A DNA stretch of 64,000 bases from Trametes villosa. Its lineage: Eukaryota; Basidiomycota; Agaricomycetes; Polyporales; Polyporaceae. Position numbers and translations under genes: made by a program. The DNA lies in contig PUDQ02000001.1 in NCBI GenBank assembly GCA_002964805.2, forward strand, positions 8,146,001-8,210,000, in the 5' to 3' direction. How positions within the stretch are numbered: the stretch's first letter is position 1; every line of letters starts with the position of its first letter. Below the pieces are notes generated by a model. That model saw nothing but the letters and a program-made list of their open reading frames with translations, was not told the DNA's origin and made no database searches. Positions 36,313-46,584 of the stretch are shown here, one piece after another.

Positions 36313-38053
36313 TTACACGCCGCGCTCTACCATATTCCGCACGCCCTGCTGCCCCAGGATCGCGCGCCACAACCCGCGCAGCGCCGCGACGACCTCGGCC
36401 CGCCGCACCCCGCTCCGGCGCCAGCCCGCCTTGAACACCGCGAGCACGCACAGCACGAACGAGATATCGAGGAACAGCCGCCGCACGACGACGAACGTCG
36501 GCGAGCGGTATGCGCCCGCGCCCGCGCCGCCTGCGAGGAACGCCGCGAGCTGGCGGAAGAGGCGCAGAGCGCGCGCGAGCGGGCGCAGCACGAGCGTCCA
36601 CATGCCCATGTCGTCGATGTCCCAGCGCACGCCGTCGGGCGGCCCGCCGAGCGGGGACCCGCGCCCCGCGAGCAGGCCGGGCGAGCGCGGCCCCGGGCCG
36701 GCGGGCGAGAGCGACGCGGTGGAGTGGTGCAGCAGGCTCTCGAGCGTCTCGAGGCGTTCGGTGATGGCGGCGAGGTGTACCTGCACGCTCTCGACGGCGC
36801 GCTCGAGCAGGGGGAGGGACGCTGGTCGGGGCGGGATGGCAATTGGGCCTCCGTATCCGCGGTACTGGGGCTGACTTGGAGGGCGGTATCCGCCGGCGAC
36901 GCGTGCATAGTCCTGGGGGCCGGCTGATGGTGAACGGGCTATTTGCTCTGGGTACGAGACGGACGTGGTGGGGTATGCGGAGGAGGGGAGGGACGCGGCG
37001 GACTCGCCGAACGCGGACTGCGTCTGGAAGCCCGGATGTGGTTGTGTGGCGGGGACGTTCATGGGTGGCGAGGGAGGGACGAGGACCGAGCCGGCCATGG
37101 GGGTGCGGTAGCGGCGCGAGGAGAGGGACGATTGTGGGCGGTTCAGTTGGCTGGGGACTTGTTGCGGGGAGGTGATTGCTGCAGGCACCACGTCTGCAGC
37201 CTCGTCCTCCTCGTCGGTCGTGCTCTCGTCTGTCTCAGAGTCCAGAACGTCTTGTTCTCCAAGTGCTAGTGGCTGACCTGCGCGGGCTTGGACGGACATG
37301 TACTGGGATGGCTGTTGGGGTATGGGGGGCACTCCGCCGGACGCAGAGGACCCAGACGAAGCAGACGCAGGTGCTCTGGAGGAAATTCCTAGCACATGGA
37401 GCAATCAGAACCACGACCCATGCATGTGTCGATGGATGGGGGCGTGGAGCAGGGCTCACCGCTCATAACCAAATTCGAGGGATCGCCATTATACGACTCC
37501 AGCTCCCGCACTAAGTCCCTCGCCACCGTCTTGTCGGGGTATTTCCGCAAAGCCTATAGAGCGGGCCTCCGTAAACGTGTTTCCCAACTGTCCAGGGTCT
37601 GAAGCATACCTTCAAAAGGGCGTCGACATATAGCCACTTCGCCTCGTAGGACTCGATATCTTTGTGTTTCGCCCACGCATCCCTGTCGGTCAATTGGCAT
37701 GTGATTGCGCGAGCCAGTGTTCATACTCACCATTTTGCCCTACCCAGCATGTCCCAGACACTCGGACGAGCCCCTTGGACATTCCCAACGGTAGCTAGCA
37801 GATAGCGGAAGATCCGGCAGCGTTAGGAGCGGCGAAGTGTGCACAATTGAATGTGGGGAAGTACCTTGCTTGTACAAGCTGCAACCCGCGGTGAACTCAA
37901 TGGCAATGCCTAGAAAGTGTTGCAAACATACCTGTACATGTTGAGCTTGTCCTCATAGCCCGTCTGGATGGGCCCCGTCTTCGGGAGACTCTGCACAATC
38001 TCGACGGCACGGTCGAATTGCGCATCAATGAGCTGGCGGGAGTCCATGTCCAT
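36313..38053 (-). CDS. Acyl-CoA-binding protein with C-terminal membrane anchor (ACBD5/Atg37-like)
   Basis: The start at 38053 or 38047 (MDMDSRQLIDAQF) leads into an acyl-CoA-binding domain spread over small exons: [73 protein letters not shown]. A long disordered Ser/Pro region follows (SETDESTTDEEDEA and RPQSSLSSRRYRTP). Next is a helical segment LERAVESVQVHLAAITERLETLESLL, and near the end a hydrophobic SFVLCVLAVFKAGW segment. This order (ACBP, coiled-coil, C-terminal anchor) is that of ACBD5 and fungal Atg37, which sit in the peroxisome membrane and act in pexophagy or lipid contact sites. The membrane segment is weak, so the anchor call is moderate. Other large ACBP proteins remain possible. 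Confidence 0.8.
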
Positions 38054-38523
38054 CCTTCACGGCGAGCACGCGGCGTAGAGAGATATCTAGCTCGCAGTAG
38101 TCGTCTCAGCGCACGATGCGCGTATAGAGAATGTGGTGTCAAAACACAGGAGATGTTGGGGACCGCTGGGGAAGTCGTATGACAGGATGGGCGGGGAGAC
38201 GCGAGAGATCCCCGGACTATGTACCTGCCGCATTCGGCGGGCGTTCTCACGTATGTTTCGTCCAGCTCGACATACCGCGGCGCGCCTGCACAGGCCTGCA
38301 CATCCTTGTGCAAAACATATGCGCGCATCAGCGGAACGGCCGGCAGAGAGAATAAGGGCGTGGTTGAGTGGTCTCTTGGGTGGCGGCGACAACATCATCT
38401 TAACCTACACCAACGCCCACGGCGCTGTCCTCGAACTGGAGTCAAACAGATGATATGGAGAGCTTGCCAACGCGATATTATAAGGCGACGTAAGATGCGT
38501 ACAAAGCGGCAGAAGGAACAGCA
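38054..38523. other. Intergenic, ACBP promoter and mS34 3' end
   Basis: 470 bases upstream of the acyl-CoA-binding gene and downstream of the mS34 gene. No gene or clear TATA box seen. Confidence 0.4.
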
Positions 38524-38948
38524 TCATGATGAAGACGGGGGAAGAGGCTTGAATCCGGGCTTGATTTGCGATTCGCCTACAGACCACCGGTACTTGAGGC
38601 CTCCACGGATCTGCTCGTCCCGTTCGCCGACACGCTTGCCTGAATAGAGTAGCACTTGAGTTTCTATTCCCTTCAGGAAGCTGTACTGCAGCAGGGCTCA
38701 CCTTTCCAGACCAAGACGCCCCACGCCTTTCCATGCTGGCCCTCAGACTTCAGCTTCGTCCGCGTCACCTCCCAATAGCTCCCCTCAATCCCTTTAGCTC
38801 CCCAGCGTGTCTGATAGACCCTTTGGCCGACTCCGTCTTGCGGGTATCGTGACAAGACCTCGTAGAGGTTGCCGGGTAGAGGTGACAGTGAGGGCGGGAG
38901 TTTTGAAGGAAGGAGCTTGCGCAGCGCTGTCTGCACGGTTGACGCCAT
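38524..38948 (-). CDS. Mitochondrial ribosomal protein mS34-like
   Basis: Two exons, 38948-38702 and 38639-38524, give 120 residues. The intron is G|GTGAGC...ATTCAG|GC. The protein is basic at the N-terminus (MASTVQTALRKLLPSKLP). The core is LYEVLSRYPQDGVGQRVYQTRW, then GSYWEVTRTKLK, HGKAWGVLVWKGK and a final GLKYRWSVGES. This order resembles the MRPS34 family (LYELL, VGxxV, WxLTRV, GKAWGxLxWKGK) as I recall it. Family knowledge: mS34 is a small-subunit mitoribosome protein. It lies head to head with the GatC-like gene, 193 bases apart. Confidence 0.75.
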
Positions 38949-39141
38949 AGTGGTATTCTGCAGCCTCCCCTGGGATAGTGATGCGCTCTGAGCAAAGCGA
39001 AGGCGGCTGGACGCGTTGGCGGTGGTGAGGAGAGTGGATGAGGTGGTGGACGCGGGAAGACCGCCGACTCCGACCAATCCGGAAATTTCTCTCTCTCGCC
39101 GTTGCGCCGGCCCGCGCTTCGACTCCTTCAGAGCTGCTCTC

Positions 39142-39636
39142 ATGTTCTCGCTACGACGATGCGCTCAAAGAGCCCTCCTGCAGTCGCGTCGGCCTTGCCA
39201 TCCTCGCCTTAAATCTACTCTGGCTGAGGTCGATTCTACGGGTATACCGCTGAAGGCGACCTGGTCTGTGAACGAGCTGCTGTCATCATATCCTCGGCCG
39301 ACGGTCACTCCCGCTACCTTGAAGCGGTTACACGAGCTTTCGGCACTCATTCCTCCGGAAGAGGGGACGCCCGAGCATGCCAAGCTGACCCACGAGATAG
39401 AGGACCTGGTGAAACTCGTGGAGGCCGTCAAGCTCGTGGATGTGAGCGAGGTGGCTGAAGACCAAAAGCACGCTGTACCAGACGGCAGGATATGGGCGGA
39501 AGGAGAAGGCATCAACTTGGATGCGGAACCCGCGGCGGACTCCGACGAGGCTTCAAGTGGGCAAGCTCTGTTGAAGCACGCTGCTCGAACCATGGTCAAC
39601 CTATATGTTGTAGAGGCGGACAAGCCTAGGAATTAG
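39142..39636 (+). CDS. Mitochondrial GatC-like amidotransferase subunit (Gta3-type)
   Basis: A single exon of 164 residues. The start MFSLRRCAQRALLQSRRPCHPRLKS is a mitochondrial presequence. Next come WSVNELLSSYPRPTVTPATLKRL and the helical HELSALIPPEEGTPEHAKLTHEIEDLVKLVEAVKLVDVS. Both resemble GatC of glutamyl-tRNA(Gln) amidotransferase (a helix that starts with LxxLxxLSxL and continues into ExLxKxVxxVxxL), as in the fungal Gta3 form. Family knowledge: GatCAB amidates Glu-tRNA(Gln) in mitochondria. The match is by helix pattern and length; other small matrix proteins are possible. An ATG further upstream in frame (39016) is unlikely because its extension has no presequence character. Confidence 0.55.
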   Translation: MFSLRRCAQRALLQSRRPCHPRLKSTLAEVDSTGIPLKATWSVNELLSSYPRPTVTPATLKRLHELSALIPPEEGTPEHAKLTHEIEDLVKLVEAVKLVDVSEVAEDQKHAVPDGRIWAEGEGINLDAEPAADSDEASSGQALLKHAARTMVNLYVVEADKPRN

Positions 39637-39867
39637 CACCATACCTACGGGTGAGTTCCGGCGTCCTTACAGCTTCATGTACGAGATGGGCAGGCTTCTA
39701 ACGTAAACGTAGCCATGTACGCAGACACATCTATCGCTTTCCCCTTCCTATCATCGGCCTGGGGAATAGGGCTGCGGGAACCCCCCTCACGTCTACTCAG
39801 TAAGTTAAGCAAGGCGAGCTATTACTCGGTCTCTGCTCCTGCCTTCCTATACAAAGCAAGGTGCACG

Positions 39868-40253
39868 CTACCAAACCCTATACATCTTTGTATGCTGACC
39901 TTGTTCCAGCATATCGTAGCCCGCTGACGGGTTTAATCCTCTTGCGTAGTCATTGCGACCGTACCAATACCACTTTAAACATGAATACTCAACGTGTCTC
40001 GCCGACTTCCTGCACCACAGGATACCTCCTGCCAATAATGCCAACAACTTCACGTCCGCTGGGACTATCGGCTCCCCCTCGAAGATAGCACCGGGTACTT
40101 CCAACGAGAGGAAGGTACGCATCGGGCCTGTATAAACATCAGCTGAAACCATAGCCTCTTACGGTATACCCCGTCGCTATATGCAGAGGCTTACCCGCGA
40201 AGGCGGCCACCGCAGTAGGCGGCCGGCTCTACCGCACTTTCTTTGGCAGTCAT
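39868..40253 (-). CDS. Unrecognised 105-residue protein, two exons
   Basis: Exons 40253-40196 and 40127-39868 join in phase 1 (donor G|GTAAGC, acceptor TATACAG) into one frame: MTAKESAVEPAAYCGG, then GPMRTFLSLEVPGAIF, EGEPIVPADVKLLALLAGG, and a basic tail ending MYRVW. The central stretch has a codon and residue pattern that looks coding, and the C-terminal frame is open without repeats. I do not know the family. The frame stays open upstream to 40583 without an ATG-led domain, and an in-frame ATG also exists at 40367, so the start is uncertain. The 3' end beyond GGIL may include a further intron. Confidence 0.4.
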
Positions 40254-41365
40254 ACAGGGGCCGGAGACATGGCTTTCGATACCGCGTCTAGGTATCGGGC
40301 CTTGTGGGCGAATCTCCTGCCCACTGCCCAGCGCCGACATCGACTCCTGCACATACACACGGTCCATCCAGACAACAGGTGGGTGGCGGATGTCCAAGAG
40401 AACCAGCGTGGCCCGGACATTCACGAGTTGTCCAGCTCGGGCCTGATCACGGCGTACACATGGCCCACTAGCTTCGCAGGTATCGCGATATCGACGAGTC
40501 GGACGTATCGCTCCCCGGGGAGATGCGTGCGCTCCGTCGCAAAGCTCGGCGGACCACGGTATGTGTGCGTTGTCCAGATGCACATCATGTTCGCGGCTGG
40601 TGCATTGTCACGTCCATCTACCCCGTTGAATCACTGTCACCGAATTCACTCATGATCAAAGTACTGCCAACCTGCCAGCGCTCAAGGCGTCCAGTGCAGC
40701 TTGCATGCGGGGTTCCCCCGCTATCTCGCGTACGCTCCCCAGGCCCCGGCAGCACGCTGTCAGCGCAACGCCCACATTCGTCCACAGTGCCAAGCCAAAG
40801 GCATCATCACGCTCAGCCTCCTCGCGGAAGGCATGATCTATGATACGGCGTTCTTGCGTTTCCATTCAATGGTCGGTCCTTCTTATGGCCCGTTATCATT
40901 GTCCCTTCATGAGCTATCTCGCCCGCGCACCCCTGGTTGCACGCGCAGTGCCGTTCGAGGCAGTGGGCTGGCGTATATCGTGACCTGCGTTGTGCCGCAT
41001 CGTAGCACGCGACGCGCGCTCGCCGGCGTACCATGTGGTGCCGCAGACCGCCGCGAAGGCGCGAGGTCGCGCAAAGACGCGCATCCCATCGTGCTCTCCG
41101 TTCATGCACCACCTGGTGCAGCTTTGAGAGCACATGGACCCGCCGCGGCCTCTCGCCGTCCGAGCGCGCCAGCGTGCTCTCCGAGTCTTGGCGGGCGATA
41201 TCTCTGTGTGCTGCTCAGTGCTCAGCTGAAGCTCAGAGTGTGCGCGCATCGTGCTCGTGCTCAGCAGACGCAAGTAGCAGGGGTATAAAGAGCGGCTGAC
41301 GGACGGACGGGAGCCGCACCGACCCGCCTTCGGTAATCCCTCCAGAGCCCGCCCTCGCTTCCGCC
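40254..41365. other. Long upstream region of the metalloprotease gene
   Basis: 1.1 kb without a supported gene. A minus-strand open frame (40863-40656) and one at 40583-40254 look faintly protein-like but start with doubtful codons and shift frame; they may be eroded. The last 80 bases contain the metalloprotease TATA box. Confidence 0.35.
41284..41289 (+). promoter_or_regulatory. TATA box of the metalloprotease gene
   Basis: GGTATAAAGAG at 41282-41292 contains TATAAA at 41284-41289, 77 bases before the ATG at 41366. It is the clearest TATA box in the window and suits a regulated secreted enzyme. Confidence 0.6.
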
Positions 41366-42426
41366 ATGTTCAAGCCTACCGCCGCTCTCGTGCTCCTCCT
41401 GTCCGCCGCGACCGCCGTCGTCGGCACGCCGTTCGAGCGCGCCATCACCCCGAGGTACGCACCCCCAGCTTCGCACTGTGCACACGTGAGGCCCCCGCAG
41501 TGCTGACGGCGTCGTGCAGGGTGTGCGGCACGAACATCACCGAGGCGCAGAAGCACGCGAACGAGGCGCACTTCGTCGCGAACTTGGTCCCCGCGCCGAC
41601 GCGCCTTGTTGCCGCCGCGAAGCCGACGATCTCCGTCTACTTCCACGTCATCAGCAAGGACAGCACCGCCGCGGGCGGGAACATCCCGTACGTCCCGTCC
41701 CCGCCTCCCATCCTTCTCGCTCGTGCACGTAGCTGACCGAATCCCCCTCCTCCAGCGCCTCGCAGATCGCGGACCAGATCGCGGTGCTCAACGAGGACTA
41801 CGCGCCGCAGGGGCTCGCGTTCACGCTCGCGGGCACGACCCGCACCGTGAACGCGAACTGGTTCGCGTCCGTCGGGCCGGACTCGTCCCTCCAGACGACG
41901 ATGAAGCGCTCGCTCCGCACGGGCGGCGCCGCCGCGCTGAACGTGTACACCGTCGGCTTCCAGCAGGGCTCCGGCGAGGGCCTGCTCGGGTACGCGACGT
42001 TCCCGAGCGACTACTCCAGCGCGCCCACCGACGACGGCGTGGTGATCCTCTACTCGTCGCTGCCCGGCGGGAGCGCGACGAACTACGACGAGGGCAAGAC
42101 GCTCACGCACGAGGCGGGCCACTGGGTCGGCCTCTACCACACCTTCCAGGGCGGGTGCAGCGGCTCGGGCGACATGGTGTCGGATACCCCGCCGGAGGCG
42201 TCCCCGGCGAGCGGCTGCCCCACTGGCCGCGACACCTGCTCGGGCGGCGGCGTTGACCCCATCCACAACTACATGGACTACTCTTACGACAGGTGAGCCT
42301 GGATCCTTTGTGATGTTGAGAAGTGACACTGACGGAACGGCACTCAGCTGCATGACGGGCTTCACGACTGGCCAGGGTACGCGTTTGGCTTCGCAGCTCC
42401 GCACCTACCGCGGCATCACCATCTAA
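41366..42426 (+). CDS. Secreted zinc metalloprotease, MEP1/M43 type
   Basis: The start [20 protein letters not shown] is a signal peptide, followed by a short propeptide. The second exon begins [18 protein letters not shown]. Then come [62 protein letters not shown], the active-site helix [13 protein letters not shown] (HExxHxxGxxH) and the disulfide-rich segment [19 protein letters not shown]. The Met-turn is in [14 protein letters not shown], joined over a short intron. This matches extracellular MEP1-like M43B peptidases of fungi, which digest extracellular protein. All zinc ligands and the catalytic glutamate are intact. Three introns. Length is typical. Start confirmed by the TATA box 77 bases upstream. 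Confidence 0.95.
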
Positions 42427-42555
42427 GGCAAACAGGAGTGTATTATTATTATACGAGGGGAAACTGGGCAAAAGGCACAGAGATCATCTTGTACATTGTG
42501 ATACCATACATATGCGACATGCTTGCCACTGTCATTGAAACTTTTGGGATGGCTT

Positions 42556-43276
42556 TTACAGCGCAGTGTGACCGCCAGTCGAACCGAATCCGCCCGCGCC
42601 GCGCAAAGTCTCGTCGAGGTCCTGCAGGTATATGTTAGAAGAATGGCGGTGGAAAGGGATTGAGAAGCCTACCTGCACTTCAACCACGTCAGGAGTCACG
42701 ATACGCTCGAGGATGAGCTGCGCAACACGGTCGCCCTCGTTCACTGAAGATAAGGTCAGCGAAAGTAGTCTGTATGTATCCGAAGGCTAGCGCACCTGTG
42801 AAGTCCTGGTCCGAAAGGTTGAAGAGCAGGACAAAGACAACGCCTCTGTAGTCTGCGTCAATGACACCAGCGCCGGTGTCGATCATGAACTTCGATGCTG
42901 CAGCGTACTATTCAGCTCGACGATATTGGCTTGAAGTACTATGCAACACACCAAGGCCGCTGCGGGGAGCGACCCGGCCATACGTCCCAGCCGGTACCGC
43001 GACGGAAATCTGAGTGTCGACGAGAGCCTTGCCACGCGCCGGGATGACCTTCGTTTCCGCACTGCAGGTGTGTGAGCATCGTACGGTCGTATAAGACGCG
43101 TTATCCACGGACCTGTAGAGATCATAGCCAGCAGCGAGGGCGGAGCCACGCGTGGGGAGCCTGGCCTTGTCTGAATGGCGCTTGATGAGGAGGCCGGCGA
43201 CGGGCGCGAGGTCGGACTTGTCGTTTTCGGGGGCGGGGGACATCTTGCGTTTCTTGAGCTGGGTGGGGTCGGACAT
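42556..43276 (-). CDS. DUT1: dUTP diphosphatase (dUTPase)
   Basis: The start [20 protein letters not shown] leads to [26 protein letters not shown] (motif 1), then after a splice [17 protein letters not shown] and [10 protein letters not shown] (motif 2), [14 protein letters not shown] (motif 3), [12 protein letters not shown] (motif 4) and [10 protein letters not shown] (motif 5). All five trimeric-dUTPase motifs are present, with the catalytic aspartate in motif 3. Family knowledge: it removes dUTP and supplies dUMP for thymidylate synthesis, protecting DNA from uracil. KKRK near the start may be a nuclear signal. Four or so small introns. The region upstream is open in frame for 30 codons but with no ATG. 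It is head to head with the gene at 43492. Confidence 0.95.
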
Positions 43277-43491
43277 GGACGTGGCAGCGGGGAGAGTACT
43301 CTGTGTGGCACGGCGGGTGCGTGCAACGCGACGCACTCGAGACAGGACGCGTCGGCGGAGTTCCAAGACGTGTCAACTCCGCCGCACACGGTCACGCGCC
43401 CTCCACGCTCTTAGCCGCTCTTGACTCTGCTCCACATCGTCATGTCCTGCTCATAGCCTATCGCCCTTGTTCTCTCCTAGTTTACGCGACT
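43277..43491. promoter_or_regulatory. Divergent promoter, dUTPase / PIP-box-like protein
   Basis: 215 bases between the start codons. It contains ACGCGT at 43347-43352 plus near matches ACGCGA at 43326-43331 and near 43485. ACGCGT is the box bound by MBF at G1/S in yeasts; it is not rare in GC-rich DNA, so this is suggestive only. Confidence 0.4.
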
Positions 43492-45384
43492 ATGCCGCTC
43501 TCTGTCGCGGGAGCGCAGCTCCCCATCACTGCTTTTCTCAATACTCAGACTGCTCAGCAACCCAAACGCAAACCTTCTGAGCCCCGGCTCGCCGTTAGAC
43601 GCAAAGACAGTGCGCGTCCAGAACGCATAGAACACGACGCAGGGCCATCAAGGAAGCGAAAGCGTCAGAAGGAGAACCCCAGTGTACCTCGCAGTAGTGC
43701 ACACAAGTCGAAGGATGGGCACGGCGCGGTATCCCACTCTCTTCAGGATGCTGCGGAAGGCGACTTGGTACTTGATTTGACGCAAGATGATGACCTCGAG
43801 GAGTTGCGACCGCACAAGAATGGCAGTGTGGTCGCATCCCACTCTCTTCCCACGTTTGGCTCTACCTCGGCGAGAGCGTCGGATCAGCCGCCTCTAACAC
43901 CTGTGGCCCACGGACGATCCCCACGTCTCCTTGCTGCCGCGTCTCTCCCCTCCCCACCACTCACGGCACCCACCTCCAAACGTGTCAGAAGGCTTCGCAG
44001 GAACTCGAGTGAGGAACGTCGTAGAAGTAATGTCGATGTACCTGCTGGCCACCACGTCGATAGGGCCCCTCCCCCGCATACAAACGGTAGCTGCGTAAAC
44101 TCTTACTAGCCTAAGGCACAGCATACTTAACTCATCTCAATGCAACCATAGACACTTTCGACGACATCACTGCGCAAATTGTCGGGAACAAAGATGCCAT
44201 TGTACTTCGTTCGCCAGAAAGAGTCAGCGGTGCTGCGATGCCGCCACCTCCCTTGCCACCCAAAGCCTCGTCGTCCATGCCTACGCGCCCGCAACTCAGA
44301 CCGCCCAGGACCTCGTCTCCCGACAGATGGGTGCCCTCGTCACAGACCCAGGAACTGTCCATCCCTCCTTCCCAGAGCCAGAGTCATTCGACCGTGCCAC
44401 ACACCCCGGCGGAACAAATGACACAGGTCGTGCCTAGCTCGCAGAGCCACGAGCGGGAACTACGGATGTCAGACGACTTTCTGCGCACGTCTGATGTGCA
44501 CAAGGCCCCTGTGTCTCCGCTCAAACGGGGCAGCTCGCCGGTGTCTCCGCTTATCCCTGGCTCGGAGGATTCGCATCTACTTCCCGGCGAGCCTGTCGCG
44601 TGCCCGTCCTCTCCGCATTTCGTTCAGAGCTCTCAGAGCCAGTCCGAGCACGATTTATCGGCTGCCTGGGCGAAGATGTTGAGTACGAGACATGCCTCCT
44701 TATCACGGTACGTTCATCTCGCCGTCGACTTCGGGCCGTACTCAATATTGATTACTGTATAGAGAGAAGCAGGATGGCTCGATTGATCTGCCGTCCTCTT
44801 CCCCTCCGCGTCTTACGGAGAGTCAGGACTACGACGCCCAGGACGAGTATTCGCAGTCCCAAGACGCATATTCTCAGCCATCCACTTTCGCATCCCCCGA
44901 TTCTCGCACTTCTCCCCTCCCCATCGCTTCTCAGTACACGGACGCGTCAAGCGCGTCATCTCTCCCATGCCCTTCAATGCCGACACAGCTCCGCGAGTTC
45001 GTGGGTATGTTCGACAATCGAGACGAATTCGGGAACGAGCTGTCTACGGGCGAGGATGGACCCAGTCAGGGCACGGGCCGCTCGCGATCGGTCTCGCCGT
45101 CGCAGGTGTACGGTCGGATGGCGTCGATGGATGATATTCGTGCGGGCTCGTCCTCTGGTTCGCACGCGTACGGCACTCCGCGCTCAGGGCAACACGACGC
45201 AGGCCTCGCGGGCGGGCAGGACCTGCTCGACATCGCCATGGAGTCGCAGCAGTCTCAGTCGCAGTCGCAGAGCTATGCCGGGAGCTCGGAGGACGTCTCG
45301 GCCTCATCCTTCCCAGAGGAGCTTCCCACCCAGGTGCGCGAGTTCATCGGTATGTTCGACAGGAGCCAGGCGTCGCAGGTGTAG
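43492..45384 (+). CDS. Unrecognised disordered protein with PIP-box-like, SIM-like and SQ-rich regions
   Basis: Three exons, 43492-44086, 44152-44707 and 44763-45384, give 590 residues, all phases consistent. Residues 9-16 are QLPITAFL, close to the PCNA-interacting box (QxxIxxFF with the last aromatic replaced by Leu). A bipartite basic stretch follows (KRKPSE and SRKRKRQK). Residues 92-101, LVLDLTQDDD, match a SUMO-interacting motif. SQ/TQ pairs are dense from the middle to the end (SQTQ, SQSQSH, SQSQSE, SQSQDAYSQ, SQSQSQS). A motif PTQLREFVGMFD (44980-45015) is repeated as PTQVREFIGMFD (45325-45360) near the C-terminus. I recognise no domain. A role in replication or DNA-damage signalling is an inference from these short motifs and from its dUTPase neighbour. 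Confidence 0.6.
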
Positions 45385-45880
45385 TTTTCGGGTTGAGGGG
45401 TTTTCTTGGTCGCATATTCGTACTGTGCACGTAGCTAATCGACGATCCATTGTACATCACTCAAGCGGCTTCGCAATCATCTTGCGATGCATGGCACCGG
45501 ATTCCTCATAGTGCGGTCAATTAATTGGGCTACACATTACGGCGGCAAGCAGCCCTTCACTGCCGTCAGCCTCCAGGCCTCTTGGTCTCGCGGCTGACAA
45601 TGCCTTTCCCCCGACCCGCCAGCCTCCCAGTCCCTGTATACCAACCCAGGCTAGACCGCCGAAGCAGGCATGCGGCAGCCCCCCGTCAGCCGCACGCCCG
45701 CCGCGCTCCCACCTCCCACCTCCGCCCTCGCACCACTCGCCCTCTTCCTTACTTCTCCGCAACGTGTCCCGCTTCCCTCGCACACACCCCTTTTTGACGC
45801 AGTCTATACCGCTTCGAGGCTCTCGAAACCGCCGACAGCCGGACAGAAAGACAGACACACGCACACGCAACCCTGCAGCG
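45385..45880. other. Intergenic, upstream of the coiled-coil gene
   Basis: 496 bases between two plus-strand genes. A C-rich stretch (45700-45790) and a CAGACAGACACACGCACACG run precede the ATG. Nothing else is recognised. Confidence 0.4.
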
Positions 45881-46584
45881 ATGTCGGTGATCGGCGACCA
45901 CGCGGCGCGGAAGCTCGAGAAGCTCATGGCGCGCGAGGCGAAGGCGGAGGAGGCGAACATCAAGCACGCGCTCCAGGACGTGAAGAAGGCGGAGAAGGCC
46001 GTCAAGAAGAGCGTGAAGGTGCGCGGTCTCGCCCCTCCTCCTCCCCTCTCCGGGTGCTCCGAGTCCAAGTTGTCGAGTGGAGGCTAACGCGAGTTGGGCT
46101 GGGCTGTGGTAGGCGGTGGAGAAGGCGGAGAAGAAGAAGGCGAAGACGCTGAAGAAGGAGCACGCGACGGAGAACGCGTTGACGAAGGCGAAGCACAAGC
46201 ACGCCGACGTGCTCGAGCGCGAGACCAAGGCGGAGGAGGCGGCTGCGGTACGCGAATACACGCACCTTTCGTTCCCTGGCCCTATGTGAGCTGACATTGG
46301 CGTGGTCGACCCGCAAACTTGTGCTGCGTACAGGCCAAGCGCGAGAAGGAGCTCGAGGCGGACCAGAGCGTGCAGCACGCGCGCGAGGAGTTCGAGAGCA
46401 TGCAGATGACCATGGGGGGCAACGCCGTGAGTCGACCTTCTGCCGTTCCGAGGGCCGTATGCTGATCGACCTGCAATGGGTGCAGAAGGAACGCGAGTCG
46501 CGCCTTGCGGAAGTGCTGGCGCACTTCGGGGAGGGCGACGCGACAGTGCCGACCTCCGTGCAATTGGCGTCGTCGCGCTTGTAA
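45881..46584 (+). CDS. Small lysine-rich coiled-coil protein
   Basis: Four exons with short introns encode MSVIGDHAARKLEKLMAREAK, NIKHALQDVKKAEKAVKKSVK, AVEKAEKKKAKTLKKEHATEN and ALTKAKHKHADVLERETKAEEAA, then AKREKELEADQSVQHAREEFESMQ, and end KERESRLAEVLAHFGEGDAT. Alternating Lys/Glu and Ala at regular spacing point to a long coiled coil or single helix. Comparable hypothetical proteins exist in many agaricomycetes, and I vaguely recall one named Ncp1, but the link is unsure. Function unknown; nucleic-acid or membrane binding is possible given the high positive charge. No domain seen. Confidence 0.65.

Noticed and set aside
43347..43352. ACGCGT as proof of G1/S control of dUTPase
   Set aside because: ACGCGT occurs several times elsewhere in this GC-rich window, including introns, so one copy is only suggestive.
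43277..43366. Arg-rich in-frame extension upstream of the dUTPase ATG, a possible mitochondrial presequence
   Set aside because: It has no ATG between the upstream TGA and the start at 43276; only near-cognate codons. Thirty stop-free codons in GC-rich DNA are unremarkable.
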